A DNA stretch of 64,000 nt. Source: Tabrizicola aquatica (GTDB lineage: Bacteria; Pseudomonadota; Alphaproteobacteria; Rhodobacterales; Rhodobacteraceae). The translations under genes and the position numbers were made by a program. A model generated the notes under the pieces. The model had not been told where the DNA came from. It was given only the letters and a program-made list of their open reading frames with translations, and ran no database searches. Each line of letters starts with the position of its first letter. Positions within the stretch are counted from its first letter, which is position 1. Location: NCBI RefSeq assembly GCF_002900975.1, contig NZ_PJON01000001.1:372001-436000 (forward strand). Direction: 5' to 3'. Shown here piece by piece: positions 47,921 to 56,023 of the stretch.

Positions 47921-48820
47921 ATGCGTTACGGATACATCGGCCTGGGCAATCTGGGCGGCCACATCGCGGCCAGCCTTCTGAAGGCGGGCCATCAGGTCAC
48001 GGTCTATGACCGCAACCCCGCCCTGGCCGAGCGGCATCGGGAGATGGGGGCCACCGTCGCCGCCTCGGTCTCGGCCCTGGCCGAGGCGGTGGATCATGTC
48101 TTTACCTGCCTGCCCAGCCCCGCTGTCTCGGAGGCGGTGCTGGCCGAGTTGATGACCGGGCTGAAACCCGGCGCGACCTGGATCGAGAACTCTACCCTGT
48201 CGCGGGAAGATGTGCTGCGGCTGGCAGGGTTGGCGCGGACCGGCAAGATCAGGCTGCTGGAGGCCCCGGTGACCGGCGGGGTCCATCTGGCGGCGCGGGG
48301 CGAGATCACGGTGCTTCTGGGCGGGGACCAGGACCTGATCGACCTGCACCGCCCGGCGCTGTCGGTGATCGGCAACCGGATGTTCCATATGGGCCCCCTG
48401 GGGTCGGCGGCGATCATCAAGGTCATCACCAACATGCTGGCCTTCATCCATCTTAAAGCCACCTCCGAGGCGCTGATGCTGGCCAAGCGCGGCGGGCTGG
48501 ACCTGGGGCAGGCCTGGCATGCGATCCAGGCCAGTTCCGGCAACAGCTTCGTGCATGAAACCGAAGGCGCGCTGATCCTGAACGGGTCCTACGACATCGC
48601 CTTCTCGGTCGACCTGGCGCTGAAGGACCTGGGCTTTGCCCTGGGCTTCGGCAAGGAATTCGGCGTGCCGCTGGACCTCGCCTCGATCACGAACCAGACC
48701 TATATCGCGGCGAAGGCGGCCTTTGGCGGCGAGGCGCAGTCGCCGATGATCGCCAAGCTGCTGGAGGACCTTCTGGGCACCGACCTTCGCGCCGCTGGCT
48801 TCCCCGCCCGGCTGGAGTGA
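47921..48820 (+). CDS. NAD(P)-dependent oxidoreductase, 3-hydroxyisobutyrate dehydrogenase family
   Basis: The 299-residue protein has the N-terminal dinucleotide motif GYIGLGNLGGHIAASLLKAGHQVTVYDR, the family block EAPVTGGVHLAARGEITVLLGG and the catalytic Lys in KVITNMLAF. It should oxidise a beta-hydroxy acid to a semialdehyde or keto acid. Position between the aldehyde dehydrogenase and a PLP enzyme suggests it processes the skeleton left after demethylation. GGGGGG precedes the ATG. Several related enzymes (tartronate semialdehyde reductase, 6-phosphogluconate-like) cannot be told apart by sequence. Confidence 0.9.
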   Translation: MRYGYIGLGNLGGHIAASLLKAGHQVTVYDRNPALAERHREMGATVAASVSALAEAVDHVFTCLPSPAVSEAVLAELMTGLKPGATWIENSTLSREDVLRLAGLARTGKIRLLEAPVTGGVHLAARGEITVLLGGDQDLIDLHRPALSVIGNRMFHMGPLGSAAIIKVITNMLAFIHLKATSEALMLAKRGGLDLGQAWHAIQASSGNSFVHETEGALILNGSYDIAFSVDLALKDLGFALGFGKEFGVPLDLASITNQTYIAAKAAFGGEAQSPMIAKLLEDLLGTDLRAAGFPARLE

Positions 48821-48822
48821 CC

Positions 48823-49929
48823 ATGACCGACGCCAACGCCCGCCGCGCCGCGCAACTTCTGCACCACCGCAAGGCCGGCCTGACCCCCGGCGAGCCCATC
48901 GCGCCGCCCATCGTGCCCGCGACCACCTTTCATCTGCCCGCGAACGGCACCGGGGCCAATGGCTATTCCCGCGCCGGCACGCCCGGCTGGACCGAATTGG
49001 AGGCGCAACTGTCGCTTCTGGAAGAGGCAGAGACGGTCGTCTTCCCCTCGGGCATGGCGGCGATCGCGGCGGCGCTCTTTGCCTGCCTGAAGGCCGGCGA
49101 CCGGGTGATCCTGCCCGCCGATGGCTATTATGTGACCCGGGTGCTGGCGACCGAGTTCCTGGCGGGGCTCGGCGTCGAGGCGCAGATGCTGGCGACGCGG
49201 GACTATGACTCGGCCGACCTGGGCGGGGCGGCGCTGGTCTATATCGAGACGCCGTCGAACCCCGGGCTTGATGTCTGCGACATCGCGGCCATCGCGGCGC
49301 GGGCCAGGGCGGCGGGCGCGCGGGTGGTGGTCGACAACACCACGATGACCCCCTTCCTGCAGCGCCCGCTCGATCTGGGCGCGGACCTGGTGGTGGCCGC
49401 CGACACCAAGGCGCCGGGGGGCCATTCCGACCTGCTGGCGGGCCATGTCGCGGGCCGCGATGCCGCGCTGATGGCGCGGGTGCGCGATTGGCGGCGGCTT
49501 TCCGGCGCGACGCTGGGCCCGTTCGAGGCCTGGCTTCTGCACCGGGGACTGGAGACGCTGGAACTGCGGCTGGAGCGGATGTGCGCAAGCGCCCGGTTCA
49601 TCGCTGAACGGCTGGCGGCGCATGGGGCGGTGCGCGACCTGCGCTATCCGGGGCTGCCGGGCGATCCCTCGCACCGGATGGTCGGGGGACAGATGGCCAA
49701 TGGCGGTTTTCTGATCGGGTTTACCCTGGCAGATGCCGGCGTGGCCGAGCGGTTCCTGTCGGCCTGTCCCTATCTGGCGCAGTCCACCAGTTTCGGGGCG
49801 ACCCATTCCTCGGCCGAGCGGCGGGCGCGCTGGGGCGATGCCGTGCCGGAGGGGTTCCTGCGGCTGTCGGTCGGGATCGAGCCGGTCGAGGAGTTGTGGC
49901 GCGGGATCGAGGGCGCGCTGGCTGGGTAG
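48823..49929 (+). CDS. Cys/Met-metabolism PLP-dependent enzyme (cystathionine gamma-lyase/synthase type)
   Basis: The 368-residue protein is a fold type I PLP enzyme: YSRAGTPGWTELEAQLSLLEEAETVVFPSGMAAIAAAL holds the cofactor phosphate site, VYIETPSNPGLDV and VVDNTTMTP follow, and the Schiff-base Lys is in ADTKAPGGHSDLLAGHV. Family members make or break C-S bonds or eliminate at C-beta/C-gamma. ATG 48823 has GGAG 5 bp before it; the frame opens at GTG 48817, which overlaps the previous stop. As last gene of the operon it raises the possibility of a sulfur-containing substrate. The C1 repeat follows directly and probably terminates the transcript. Confidence 0.9.
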   Translation: MTDANARRAAQLLHHRKAGLTPGEPIAPPIVPATTFHLPANGTGANGYSRAGTPGWTELEAQLSLLEEAETVVFPSGMAAIAAALFACLKAGDRVILPADGYYVTRVLATEFLAGLGVEAQMLATRDYDSADLGGAALVYIETPSNPGLDVCDIAAIAARARAAGARVVVDNTTMTPFLQRPLDLGADLVVAADTKAPGGHSDLLAGHVAGRDAALMARVRDWRRLSGATLGPFEAWLLHRGLETLELRLERMCASARFIAERLAAHGAVRDLRYPGLPGDPSHRMVGGQMANGGFLIGFTLADAGVAERFLSACPYLAQSTSFGATHSSAERRARWGDAVPEGFLRLSVGIEPVEELWRGIEGALAG

Positions 49930-49932
49930 GGA

Positions 49933-49977
49933 CAAAACTTTTCGAAAAGTTTTGCAAATTCCTTCGAAGGAATTTGG
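49933..49977. terminator. Family C double-palindrome, copy C1; bidirectional terminator
   Basis: Two adjacent perfect palindromes, aaaacttttcgaaaagtttt and aaattccttcgaaggaattt, lie between convergent operon end and SDR gene. The arms give T-runs on both strands, so it should stop transcription both ways. The partner copy is at 54705. Confidence 0.65.
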
Positions 49978-49984
49978 TCCCGGC

Positions 49985-50641
49985 TTATAGGTCGTTCAGG
50001 ATCCGCGCCGCTTCGGCCTGCACATCGGCCAGCTTGCTGCGGTCCTCGCCTGGGAAGAACCGCGCCCGGGTGGCGGTGGGCAGGGCCTCTGGCGTGGCGA
50101 TCATCACGCGCGGTCCGTGCTTGGCCGTCTCGGCCTGCCAGCTGCGCGCCAGCGCCATTTGGGCGGCTTTGGTGGACCCGTAGGCGCCGAAGAACATTTG
50201 CCCCGCGCGCGGATCGTCCAGGAACAGGGCGGTGCCCTGATGGGCACGCAGCAGGGGTTCGACCATCGGGATCAGCATGCCGGTGGCGCGGGCATTGGTC
50301 GCCAGCGACTTGTCCCAGTCCTTCTGGTCCAGGTGCCCGGCCGGGGCCAGCGGGGCGGCGTGGATCGCCGCATGAACCCAGAGGCCCAGCCCGCCCCAGC
50401 GGTCATGGATGCTGCGGCACAGGTGCCGCATCGCGTCGTCGTTGGTCACGTCCATCGGCGCCAGCGTCAGGCCGCCCGCGCCCGGAAGCCCGGCGCGTTT
50501 CACCCGGTCGTCCAGCTCTTCCAACCCGCCGACGGTGCGGGCCACGGCGACCACATGCCAGCCGCGCAGGGCAAGCTGTTCGGCCAATGCGGCGCCGAGG
50601 CCACGCGAGGCCCCTGTGACGAGGGCGATCTTGTCGTTCAT
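49985..50641 (-). CDS. SDR-family oxidoreductase
   Basis: The 218-residue protein has the classical short-chain dehydrogenase start ALVTGASRGLGAALAEQLALRGW (NAD(P)-binding TGxxxGxG) and the catalytic YGSTKAA. The NNAG block is replaced by HAAIHAA, a departure from the standard form. It would use NAD(P)H on a small carbonyl or alcohol. It converges with the catabolic operon, separated by the C1 palindromes, and is preceded by repeat B3, so it is a single-gene unit. No substrate can be inferred. Confidence 0.88.
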   Translation of the reverse strand: MNDKIALVTGASRGLGAALAEQLALRGWHVVAVARTVGGLEELDDRVKRAGLPGAGGLTLAPMDVTNDDAMRHLCRSIHDRWGGLGLWVHAAIHAAPLAPAGHLDQKDWDKSLATNARATGMLIPMVEPLLRAHQGTALFLDDPRAGQMFFGAYGSTKAAQMALARSWQAETAKHGPRVMIATPEALPTATRARFFPGEDRSKLADVQAEAARILNDL

Positions 50642-50659
50642 GGGTCAGTCCTTCTGGCA

Positions 50660-50712
50660 GGCGGCGGAGCCTCCGGCGGGGATATTTGGGCAAAGATGAA
50701 AGGGCAAGGGGA
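50660..50712 (-). repeat. Family B intergenic repeat, copy B3
   Basis: Read on the minus strand: CTTTCATCTTTGCCC, AAATATCCCC, GCCGGAGGC, then CCGCCGCC. It lies just upstream of the SDR gene ATG and after the DUF1801 gene. Confidence 0.7.
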
Positions 50713-50720
50713 AGTACTGT

Positions 50721-51098
50721 TCAAGCCTTGCGACCATAGCCCGCAGTGAGTTCGGTCTGGCGTGTTTCGATGATCTGCCTAAGGAGCGCATTGGGGAGCG
50801 GTGTATCAGGGGTAAATAGGACGCCGGATTTCGAGGTCTTGAACGGAGTGCAGTCGATCTGCGGGATGACGCTGCCGGAATGGGGGTAGAGACCGAGGTG
50901 TTTCGCAAAGGCCGCGTAGCCCACAACCATGCGGCCCTTCGGCCCCGGCTGGCGGAAGCCGGGCATGGCGTAGGACATGACCTCTGAATGGTCGGGGAGA
51001 AGCGCGCGCAACCGGGAACGAAGGTCGGTCAGCGCGGCGCGCTGGTCGTCGGGCAGGGCGGTGATGTAGGCGTCGACCGATGCAGGATCGGCGCTCAC
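50721..51098 (-). CDS. DUF1801 family (YdhG/iron-chaperone-like) protein
   Basis: The 125-residue alpha/beta protein has the family pattern LPDDQRAALTDLRSRLRALLPDHSEVMSYAMPGFR, then GYAAFAKHLGLYPHSGSVIP and a C-terminal helix after FTPDTPLP. Relatives include frataxin-like Fra/YdhG proteins, but no metal ligands are obvious here. Its GTG start overlaps the stop of purF (GTGA), so it is coupled to purine synthesis genes. Function is unknown; small globular cytoplasmic protein is the safest description. Confidence 0.88.
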   Translation of the reverse strand: MSADPASVDAYITALPDDQRAALTDLRSRLRALLPDHSEVMSYAMPGFRQPGPKGRMVVGYAAFAKHLGLYPHSGSVIPQIDCTPFKTSKSGVLFTPDTPLPNALLRQIIETRQTELTAGYGRKA

Positions 51099-52558
51099 TC
51101 GGCCGCCTTCATCTCGAACCCTTCCTCGATCTTGTCCGAGGGGGCCACCGGGTAGTCACCCGAGAAACAGGCGTCGCAGAACTTGGGGCTGGCCGGGTCG
51201 CGGCCCGCCGCTTCGCCCGCTGCGCGGTAGAGGCCGTCCAGCGAGATGAACTTCAGGCTGTCGACGCCGATCCAGTCGCGCATCTCGTCCTCGGACATCG
51301 TCGCGGCCAGGAGCTTCGATCGTTCCGGCGTGTCGACACCGTAGAAGCAGGGCCAGGCGGTGGGAGGCGAGGCGATGCGGAAGTGGACCTCGGCGGCGCC
51401 CGCCTCAAGGATCATGTCCTTGATCTTGCGGCTGGTGGTGCCGCGCACGACCGAATCGTCGACCAGGATCACCCGCTTGCCCTTGATCAGCGCGCGGTTG
51501 ACGTTCAGCTTCAGCCGCACGCCCATGTTGCGGATCTGGTCGGTCGGCTCGATGAAGGTGCGGCCCATGTACTGGTTGCGGATGATCCCCATCGCATAGG
51601 GGATGCCGCTTTCCTGGCTGTAGCCGATGGCGGCAGGCGTGCCTGAATCGGGGACGGGGCAGACGAGGTCGGCATCCACCGGGGCTTCGCGCGCCAGTTC
51701 CACGCCGATCTGGCGGCGGGTTTCATAGACGGAACGGCCGCCGATGATGCTGTCGGGGCGGCTGAAATAGACGTTCTCGAAGATGCAGAAGCGCGATTTG
51801 GCCGGGGTGAAGGGCCGGGTGGAGTTCACCTTGTTGCCTTCGATCACCACCATCTCGCCCGGCTCGATCTCGCGGACGAAATCGGCACCGATGATGTCCA
51901 GCGCGCAGGTTTCCGACGACAGCGCCCAGCCGTGGTCGCCGATCCGGCCAAGGACCAGGGGCCGGACGCCCAGGGGGTCGCGGACGCCGATCAGCTTGGT
52001 GCGGGTCATGGCGACGACGCTGAACGCGCCCTCGACGCGGCGCAGCGCGTCCTTGATCCGTTCGGACAGGTTCTGCTGGATCGAGCGCGCCATCAGGTGG
52101 ATGATGCACTCGCTATCGGACGAGGATTGGAAGATCGACCCGCGCTCGATCAGTTCGCGCCGCAGGGCGGCGGCGTTGGTCAGGTTGCCGTTGTGCGCGA
52201 TGGCGCAGCCGCCCATCGAGAATTCGCCGAAGAAGGGCTGCACGTCGCGGATCGCGGTCGCACCCTTGGACCCGGCGGTGGAATAGCGGACATGCCCGAT
52301 GGCCAGTTGGCCGGGCAGGGTGTCCATCACATCGGGTTTGGTGAAATTGTCGCGGACATAGCCGAAGCGGCGGGCCGAGTTGAAGCCGTGGTCGGGGTGA
52401 TAGCTGACGATGCCGCCTGCCTCTTGCCCGCGGTGCTGCAGGGCATGCAGGCCAAGGGCGACGAAGTTCGACGCGTCGGCCACGCCGACCACGCCGAAGA
52501 TCCCGCATTCCTCCTTCAGCTTGTCGTCATCGAAGGGGTGCGAGCGGAAAGGAGTCAT
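51095..52558 (-). CDS. purF: Amidophosphoribosyltransferase
   Basis: It makes 5-phosphoribosylamine from PRPP and glutamine, the first committed step of purine synthesis. The 487 residues show a short propeptide before the N-terminal nucleophile Cys18 (EECGIFGVVG), the glutaminase domain (GHVRYSTAGSKG) and the C-terminal PRPP site VILVDDSVVRGTTSRKI. Length is normal. It follows cvpA after 98 bp on the same strand, the cvpA-purF order seen in many proteobacteria, and its stop overlaps the DUF1801 start. Confidence 0.97.
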   Translation of the reverse strand: MTPFRSHPFDDDKLKEECGIFGVVGVADASNFVALGLHALQHRGQEAGGIVSYHPDHGFNSARRFGYVRDNFTKPDVMDTLPGQLAIGHVRYSTAGSKGATAIRDVQPFFGEFSMGGCAIAHNGNLTNAAALRRELIERGSIFQSSSDSECIIHLMARSIQQNLSERIKDALRRVEGAFSVVAMTRTKLIGVRDPLGVRPLVLGRIGDHGWALSSETCALDIIGADFVREIEPGEMVVIEGNKVNSTRPFTPAKSRFCIFENVYFSRPDSIIGGRSVYETRRQIGVELAREAPVDADLVCPVPDSGTPAAIGYSQESGIPYAMGIIRNQYMGRTFIEPTDQIRNMGVRLKLNVNRALIKGKRVILVDDSVVRGTTSRKIKDMILEAGAAEVHFRIASPPTAWPCFYGVDTPERSKLLAATMSEDEMRDWIGVDSLKFISLDGLYRAAGEAAGRDPASPKFCDACFSGDYPVAPSDKIEEGFEMKAAE

Positions 52559-52656
52559 CGTCCGATTCCTGTCTTGGGCGTGCGTTGCGCGGTTGCCGGT
52601 CCTTTACGGCAGCCGCGCGGGGCTGTCACGCCCTGAAACGCCGGAAGGACTGCCGA

Positions 52657-53268
52657 TCACCCGTTCGTGGCCGGAGCGGCAGGCGCGGCGGGGGTCACCG
52701 GCTCGGGTGCGGTACCGGTGGCGCAGACATTCGTCAGCTCGTTGTAGCGGTCGACGATCCAGCCCGGCGCATCGGTCGGGATGCTTTCGTCGATCTGGGC
52801 CTGGAAGTTGGCGAAAACCAGCGCGGTGCGGCTTTCGTCGACCATCGGGATCGCCTGGTCGGCCAGGACGCGGTCATAGACGATGAAGCCGATGGCAATA
52901 AGCAACACGCCGCGCGCCACGCCGAACAGGAAGCCAAGCGCCTGGTCGATCCCGCCCAGGGCCGAGCGTTGCACCGCCCCGGCAAAGAGCGGGGTGAACA
53001 GCGCGGCGACGATCAGGCCGACGACAAAAACCCCGGCAAAGGCCGCGACGACCGACAGTTCGCAACTGTCGGACAGGAACTCACCCACCACGGGAAGCTC
53101 TTTCACCAGGGGCTGGACGCCCGGGGCGAAGTAGTAGGCGGCGATGGCCGCACCGATCCAGCCCAGGATCGACATCAACTCGCGCACCAGACCGCGCGAG
53201 AAGGCGAGGATCGCCGAGACAAGGATGATCAGCGCCGCACCACCGTCAACCGCGGTCAGGTTTTCCAT
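52657..53268 (-). CDS. cvpA: CvpA family membrane protein
   Basis: The 203-residue protein has four hydrophobic helices (GAALIILVSAILAFSRGLVRELMSILGWIGAAIAAYYF, then FAGVFVVGLIVAALFTPLFAG and FLFGVARGVLLIAIGFIVYD) and an Ala/Pro-rich C-terminal tail. CvpA is named for colicin V production in E. coli; its role in envelope integrity is not settled. It precedes purF, as in E. coli, and may share its promoter. ATG 53268 is the only start consistent with the first helix. Confidence 0.9.
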   Translation of the reverse strand: MENLTAVDGGAALIILVSAILAFSRGLVRELMSILGWIGAAIAAYYFAPGVQPLVKELPVVGEFLSDSCELSVVAAFAGVFVVGLIVAALFTPLFAGAVQRSALGGIDQALGFLFGVARGVLLIAIGFIVYDRVLADQAIPMVDESRTALVFANFQAQIDESIPTDAPGWIVDRYNELTNVCATGTAPEPVTPAAPAAPATNG

Positions 53269-53300
53269 CTTCTGTCCCCATTCCCTTTTTTCGCAAGGGC

Positions 53301-54656
53301 TTATCCTGCCCCGAACATTTCGCCCACAAAGGCCGTCAGGTCCGGCATCTGCCGCACCGTCATGCCGGCCGCCCCCTCGATCTTGGACCCCGAGGGCAGG
53401 GTTGCCAGTGAGAAACCAAGTTTCGACGCTTCTTTCAACCTGTTTTCGGTCTGTCCGACTGGCCGCAGCGCGCCGGAAAGGCTGATTTCGCCGAAAAGCA
53501 CCATCTCGGGCGGTATTGCCACATCCTCGCGCGCCGACAGAAGCGCGCCGGCGACGGCCAGGTCGGCCGCAGGCTCGTTCACGCGCAGGCCACCGGCGAC
53601 GTTCAGGAACACGTCGAGGCCCGCAAAGGGGATGCCGCAGCGCGCCTCCAGCACGGCCAGGATGGTCGAGACGCGGCCGGAATCCAGCCCGACGACCGTG
53701 CGCCGCGGGCTGGCCAGGGTAGAGGGGGCGACAAGCGCCTGAATCTCGGTCAGGACCGGGCGCGTGCCCTCGATCCCGGCAAAGACCGCCGATCCGGGGG
53801 CGGGCTGGTCGCGGTTGGCCAGGAACAGGGCCGAGGGGTTCGGGACCTGGGCAAGGCCGCCGCCGGTCATCTCGAACACTCCGATCTCGTCGGCCGGGCC
53901 GAAGCGGTTCTTAACCGCGCGCAGGATGCGGAACTGGTGGCCCCGCTCGCCCTCGAAATAAAGGACGGTGTCGACCATATGCTCGACCACGCGCGGCCCG
54001 GCAATCTGGCCGTCCTTGGTGACATGGCCGACCAGGATGATCGCGACCCCGCGCCGCTTGGCGAAGGTGACAAGTTCATGCGCGGCGGCGCGGACCTGGC
54101 TGACGCTGCCGGGCGCGGCCTCGACAGAGTCCAGCCACATGGTCTGGATCGAGTCGATTACCGCCAGGGCGGGGCGTTCGGCGTCCAGCGTGGTCAGGAT
54201 GTCGCGCAGGTTGGTCTCGGCGCCCAATTGGACCGAGGCATCCGTCAACCCCAGGCGTTGGGCACGCATCCGCACCTGGGCGCTGGCTTCCTCGCCCGAG
54301 ATATAGAGGCATTTCAGACCCTTGCGGGCGAAGCTTGCCGCAGCCTGCAACAGAAGCGTCGATTTCCCGATCCCCGGATCGCCGCCCACCAGGATCGCCG
54401 AGGCCGGCACCAGACCGCCGCCCAGCACCCGGTCCAACTCGTCGATGCCAGACGAGGCGCGGGGCGGGGCCGCCTCTTCGGTCGCAAGGTCGGTCAGCGG
54501 GATCGTGCGGCCCTTGGCGCCAAGGGCCTTGGGGCCAGTGGACAGCGGGGCCTCTTCCACGATGGTATTCCAGCCGCCGCAGGCATCGCATTTGCCCGCC
54601 CATTTCCGGTAAGAGGCGCCGCAGGCGGTGCAGGTGAAGGAGGCCGTCTGTTTCAT
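53301..54656 (-). CDS. radA: DNA repair protein RadA
   Basis: It is a RecA-like ATPase that helps branch migration in recombinational repair. The 451 residues have the N-terminal zinc finger (CTACGASYRKWAGKCDACGGW), Walker A GGDPGIGKSTLLLQ, the RadA-specific KNRFGPADEIGVFEM and a C-terminal Lon-like domain (FLNVAGGLRVNEPAADLAVAGALLS). It lies between cvpA and the PqiA-like gene. The C2 double palindrome lies 48 bp upstream of its ATG, where it probably ends transcription from the gene before. Confidence 0.96.
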   Translation of the reverse strand: MKQTASFTCTACGASYRKWAGKCDACGGWNTIVEEAPLSTGPKALGAKGRTIPLTDLATEEAAPPRASSGIDELDRVLGGGLVPASAILVGGDPGIGKSTLLLQAAASFARKGLKCLYISGEEASAQVRMRAQRLGLTDASVQLGAETNLRDILTTLDAERPALAVIDSIQTMWLDSVEAAPGSVSQVRAAAHELVTFAKRRGVAIILVGHVTKDGQIAGPRVVEHMVDTVLYFEGERGHQFRILRAVKNRFGPADEIGVFEMTGGGLAQVPNPSALFLANRDQPAPGSAVFAGIEGTRPVLTEIQALVAPSTLASPRRTVVGLDSGRVSTILAVLEARCGIPFAGLDVFLNVAGGLRVNEPAADLAVAGALLSAREDVAIPPEMVLFGEISLSGALRPVGQTENRLKEASKLGFSLATLPSGSKIEGAAGMTVRQMPDLTAFVGEMFGAG

Positions 54657-54704
54657 GGCGCGACCCTGCCCCGTTTGCCCTTGGACCGCAAGCTTGTGCG
54701 GGGG

Positions 54705-54753
54705 CCAAGGGTTTTCGAAAACCCTTGCAAATTCCTTCGAAGGAATTTGGCGC
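54705..54753. terminator. Family C double-palindrome, copy C2
   Basis: The first palindrome is aagggttttcgaaaaccctt and the second, aaattccttcgaaggaattt, is unchanged from C1. Compared with C1, three A-T/T-A-type stem pairs are G-C, keeping the pairing. It lies 3 bp after the stop of the PqiA-like gene. Confidence 0.65.
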
Positions 54754-54756
54754 CGA

Positions 54757-55182
54757 TCAGCCGGCGGGCTTTGATTTCCACGAGATCAGGACCTGCGCCA
54801 GGATGCAGCCGCTGAACAGATACAGCCCCCAGGCGGTCTCGATCGTGACCATGCCCGCGCCCTTCACGATCACGATGTAAAGCGCGATCAGGAAGATGTC
54901 GGCCATCGCCAGCTTCCCCAGAAGCTCCAGCGCCGGAAGGGTGCGGGGGGAGAGGAGGTTCCAGTGCAGAAGCGCAAGGCCGATGGTCTTGGCATAGGGC
55001 GCGAAGATCGCCAGGAAGGTGACAAGCAGCGCCAGCGCCGGGTCCGTCTCCCACAGCGCCTGCAGGCCGGTGATCACACTGATCTCGTCCATCCCGAAGA
55101 TCGGCAACAGGGCGGCCCGCAGCAGGGGCGCGAACCAGGCGAGGGGGAAGAGGATCAGGAGGGCGAGGTTCAGGAATTTCAT
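54757..55182 (-). CDS. Paraquat-inducible protein A-like membrane protein, single-domain form
   Basis: The 141-residue protein has four membrane helices (MKFLNLALLILFPLAWFAPLLRAALLPIFG, LALLVTFLAIFAPYAKTIGLALLHW, IFLIALYIVIVKGAGMVTIETAWGLYLFSGCILAQVLI). It corresponds to about one of the two halves of PqiA and lacks the zinc ribbons. PqiA proteins belong to MCE-type lipid transport systems, and mlaE/mlaF homologues lie just upstream on the same strand, so a link with envelope lipid transport is reasonable inference. ATG 55182 is supported by the first helix. The A6 repeat separates it from mlaF. Confidence 0.8.
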   Translation of the reverse strand: MKFLNLALLILFPLAWFAPLLRAALLPIFGMDEISVITGLQALWETDPALALLVTFLAIFAPYAKTIGLALLHWNLLSPRTLPALELLGKLAMADIFLIALYIVIVKGAGMVTIETAWGLYLFSGCILAQVLISWKSKPAG

Positions 55183-55211
55183 CTTGCGGCCCTGGTGGCT
55201 GAGGGCGGGAC

Positions 55212-55262
55212 TGGAGGGTTTCACACCCTCCAGACCTCCCGTGGGATATTTCAGGAAGGGAA
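55212..55262 (-). repeat. Family A intergenic repeat, copy A6 (diverged, hairpin kept)
   Basis: Read on the minus strand: TTTCCCTTCCTGAAATATCC and a hairpin CTGGAGGG-tgtgaaa-CCCTCCAG. Against A5, G-C stem pairs have become A-T with both sides changed. It lies between mlaF and the PqiA-like gene. Confidence 0.7.
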
Positions 55263-55276
55263 AGCGGCTGGCGGCG

Positions 55277-56023
55277 TCAGCGGATAGCAGCGATCGGCCC
55301 TTCGGCGCGACCATGGATGAACTGTTGCACGTAAGGATCCGGCGTGGCGTCCAATTCACTGACCGGGCCGGTCCAGCGGATCACGCCGCCATGCAGCATC
55401 GCCACGTTGTCCGCAATCGCGCGGACCGAGGACATGTCGTGGGTGATGGTCATGGCCGTGGCCCCCATCTCGGTCACGATCTCGCGGATCAGGGCGTTGA
55501 TCACGCCGGCCATGATCGGGTCAAGGCCGGTGGTGGGTTCGTCGAAGAAGATGATCTCGGGGTTCGCCGCGATGGCGCGGGCGAGGCCGACACGTTTCTG
55601 CATCCCGCCCGAAAGCTCGGCGGGGAAAAGGTCGGCGGTCTCGGGTTTCAACCCGACGCGGCGCAGTTTCTCGATGGCAATCTCGCGCGCCTGGGGTTTC
55701 GGCAGCGGCTTTGCCCCCCGGACCAGGCGGAAGGCGACGTTTTCCCAGACCTTCAGCGAATCGAAGAGGGCCCCGCCCTGGAACAGCATCCCGAACCGGG
55801 CCAGAAAGGCGTCGCGGTCGGCTTTCGTCACGTCCTGGCCGTCCAGCGTGATCGTGCCGGAATTCGGGCGGACCAGCCCCAGAATGCATTTCAGCAGGAC
55901 CGACTTGCCCGTCCCCGACCCGCCGATGATCACCATCGAGGTGCCCGAGGCCACCGTCAGGTCCACCCCCTGCAGCACCCGGTTCTCGCCGAACCGCTTA
56001 TGGACGCCCGAAAGTTCGATCAT
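55277..56023 (-). CDS. ABC transporter ATP-binding protein, MlaF-like
   Basis: The 248-residue ATPase has Walker A GGSGTGKSVLLKC near residue 34, the signature LSGGMQKRVGLARAIA, Walker B IIFFDEPTTGLDP and the switch His in THDM. It is most like MlaF, the motor of MCE-type phospholipid transport between membranes. ATG 56023 overlaps the stop of the permease gene (ATGA). The MCE substrate-binding subunit (MlaD), which normally follows, is not next to it; the PqiA-like gene is. Outer-membrane lipid maintenance is the family role; direction and cargo are not shown here. Confidence 0.93.
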   Translation of the reverse strand: MIELSGVHKRFGENRVLQGVDLTVASGTSMVIIGGSGTGKSVLLKCILGLVRPNSGTITLDGQDVTKADRDAFLARFGMLFQGGALFDSLKVWENVAFRLVRGAKPLPKPQAREIAIEKLRRVGLKPETADLFPAELSGGMQKRVGLARAIAANPEIIFFDEPTTGLDPIMAGVINALIREIVTEMGATAMTITHDMSSVRAIADNVAMLHGGVIRWTGPVSELDATPDPYVQQFIHGRAEGPIAAIR

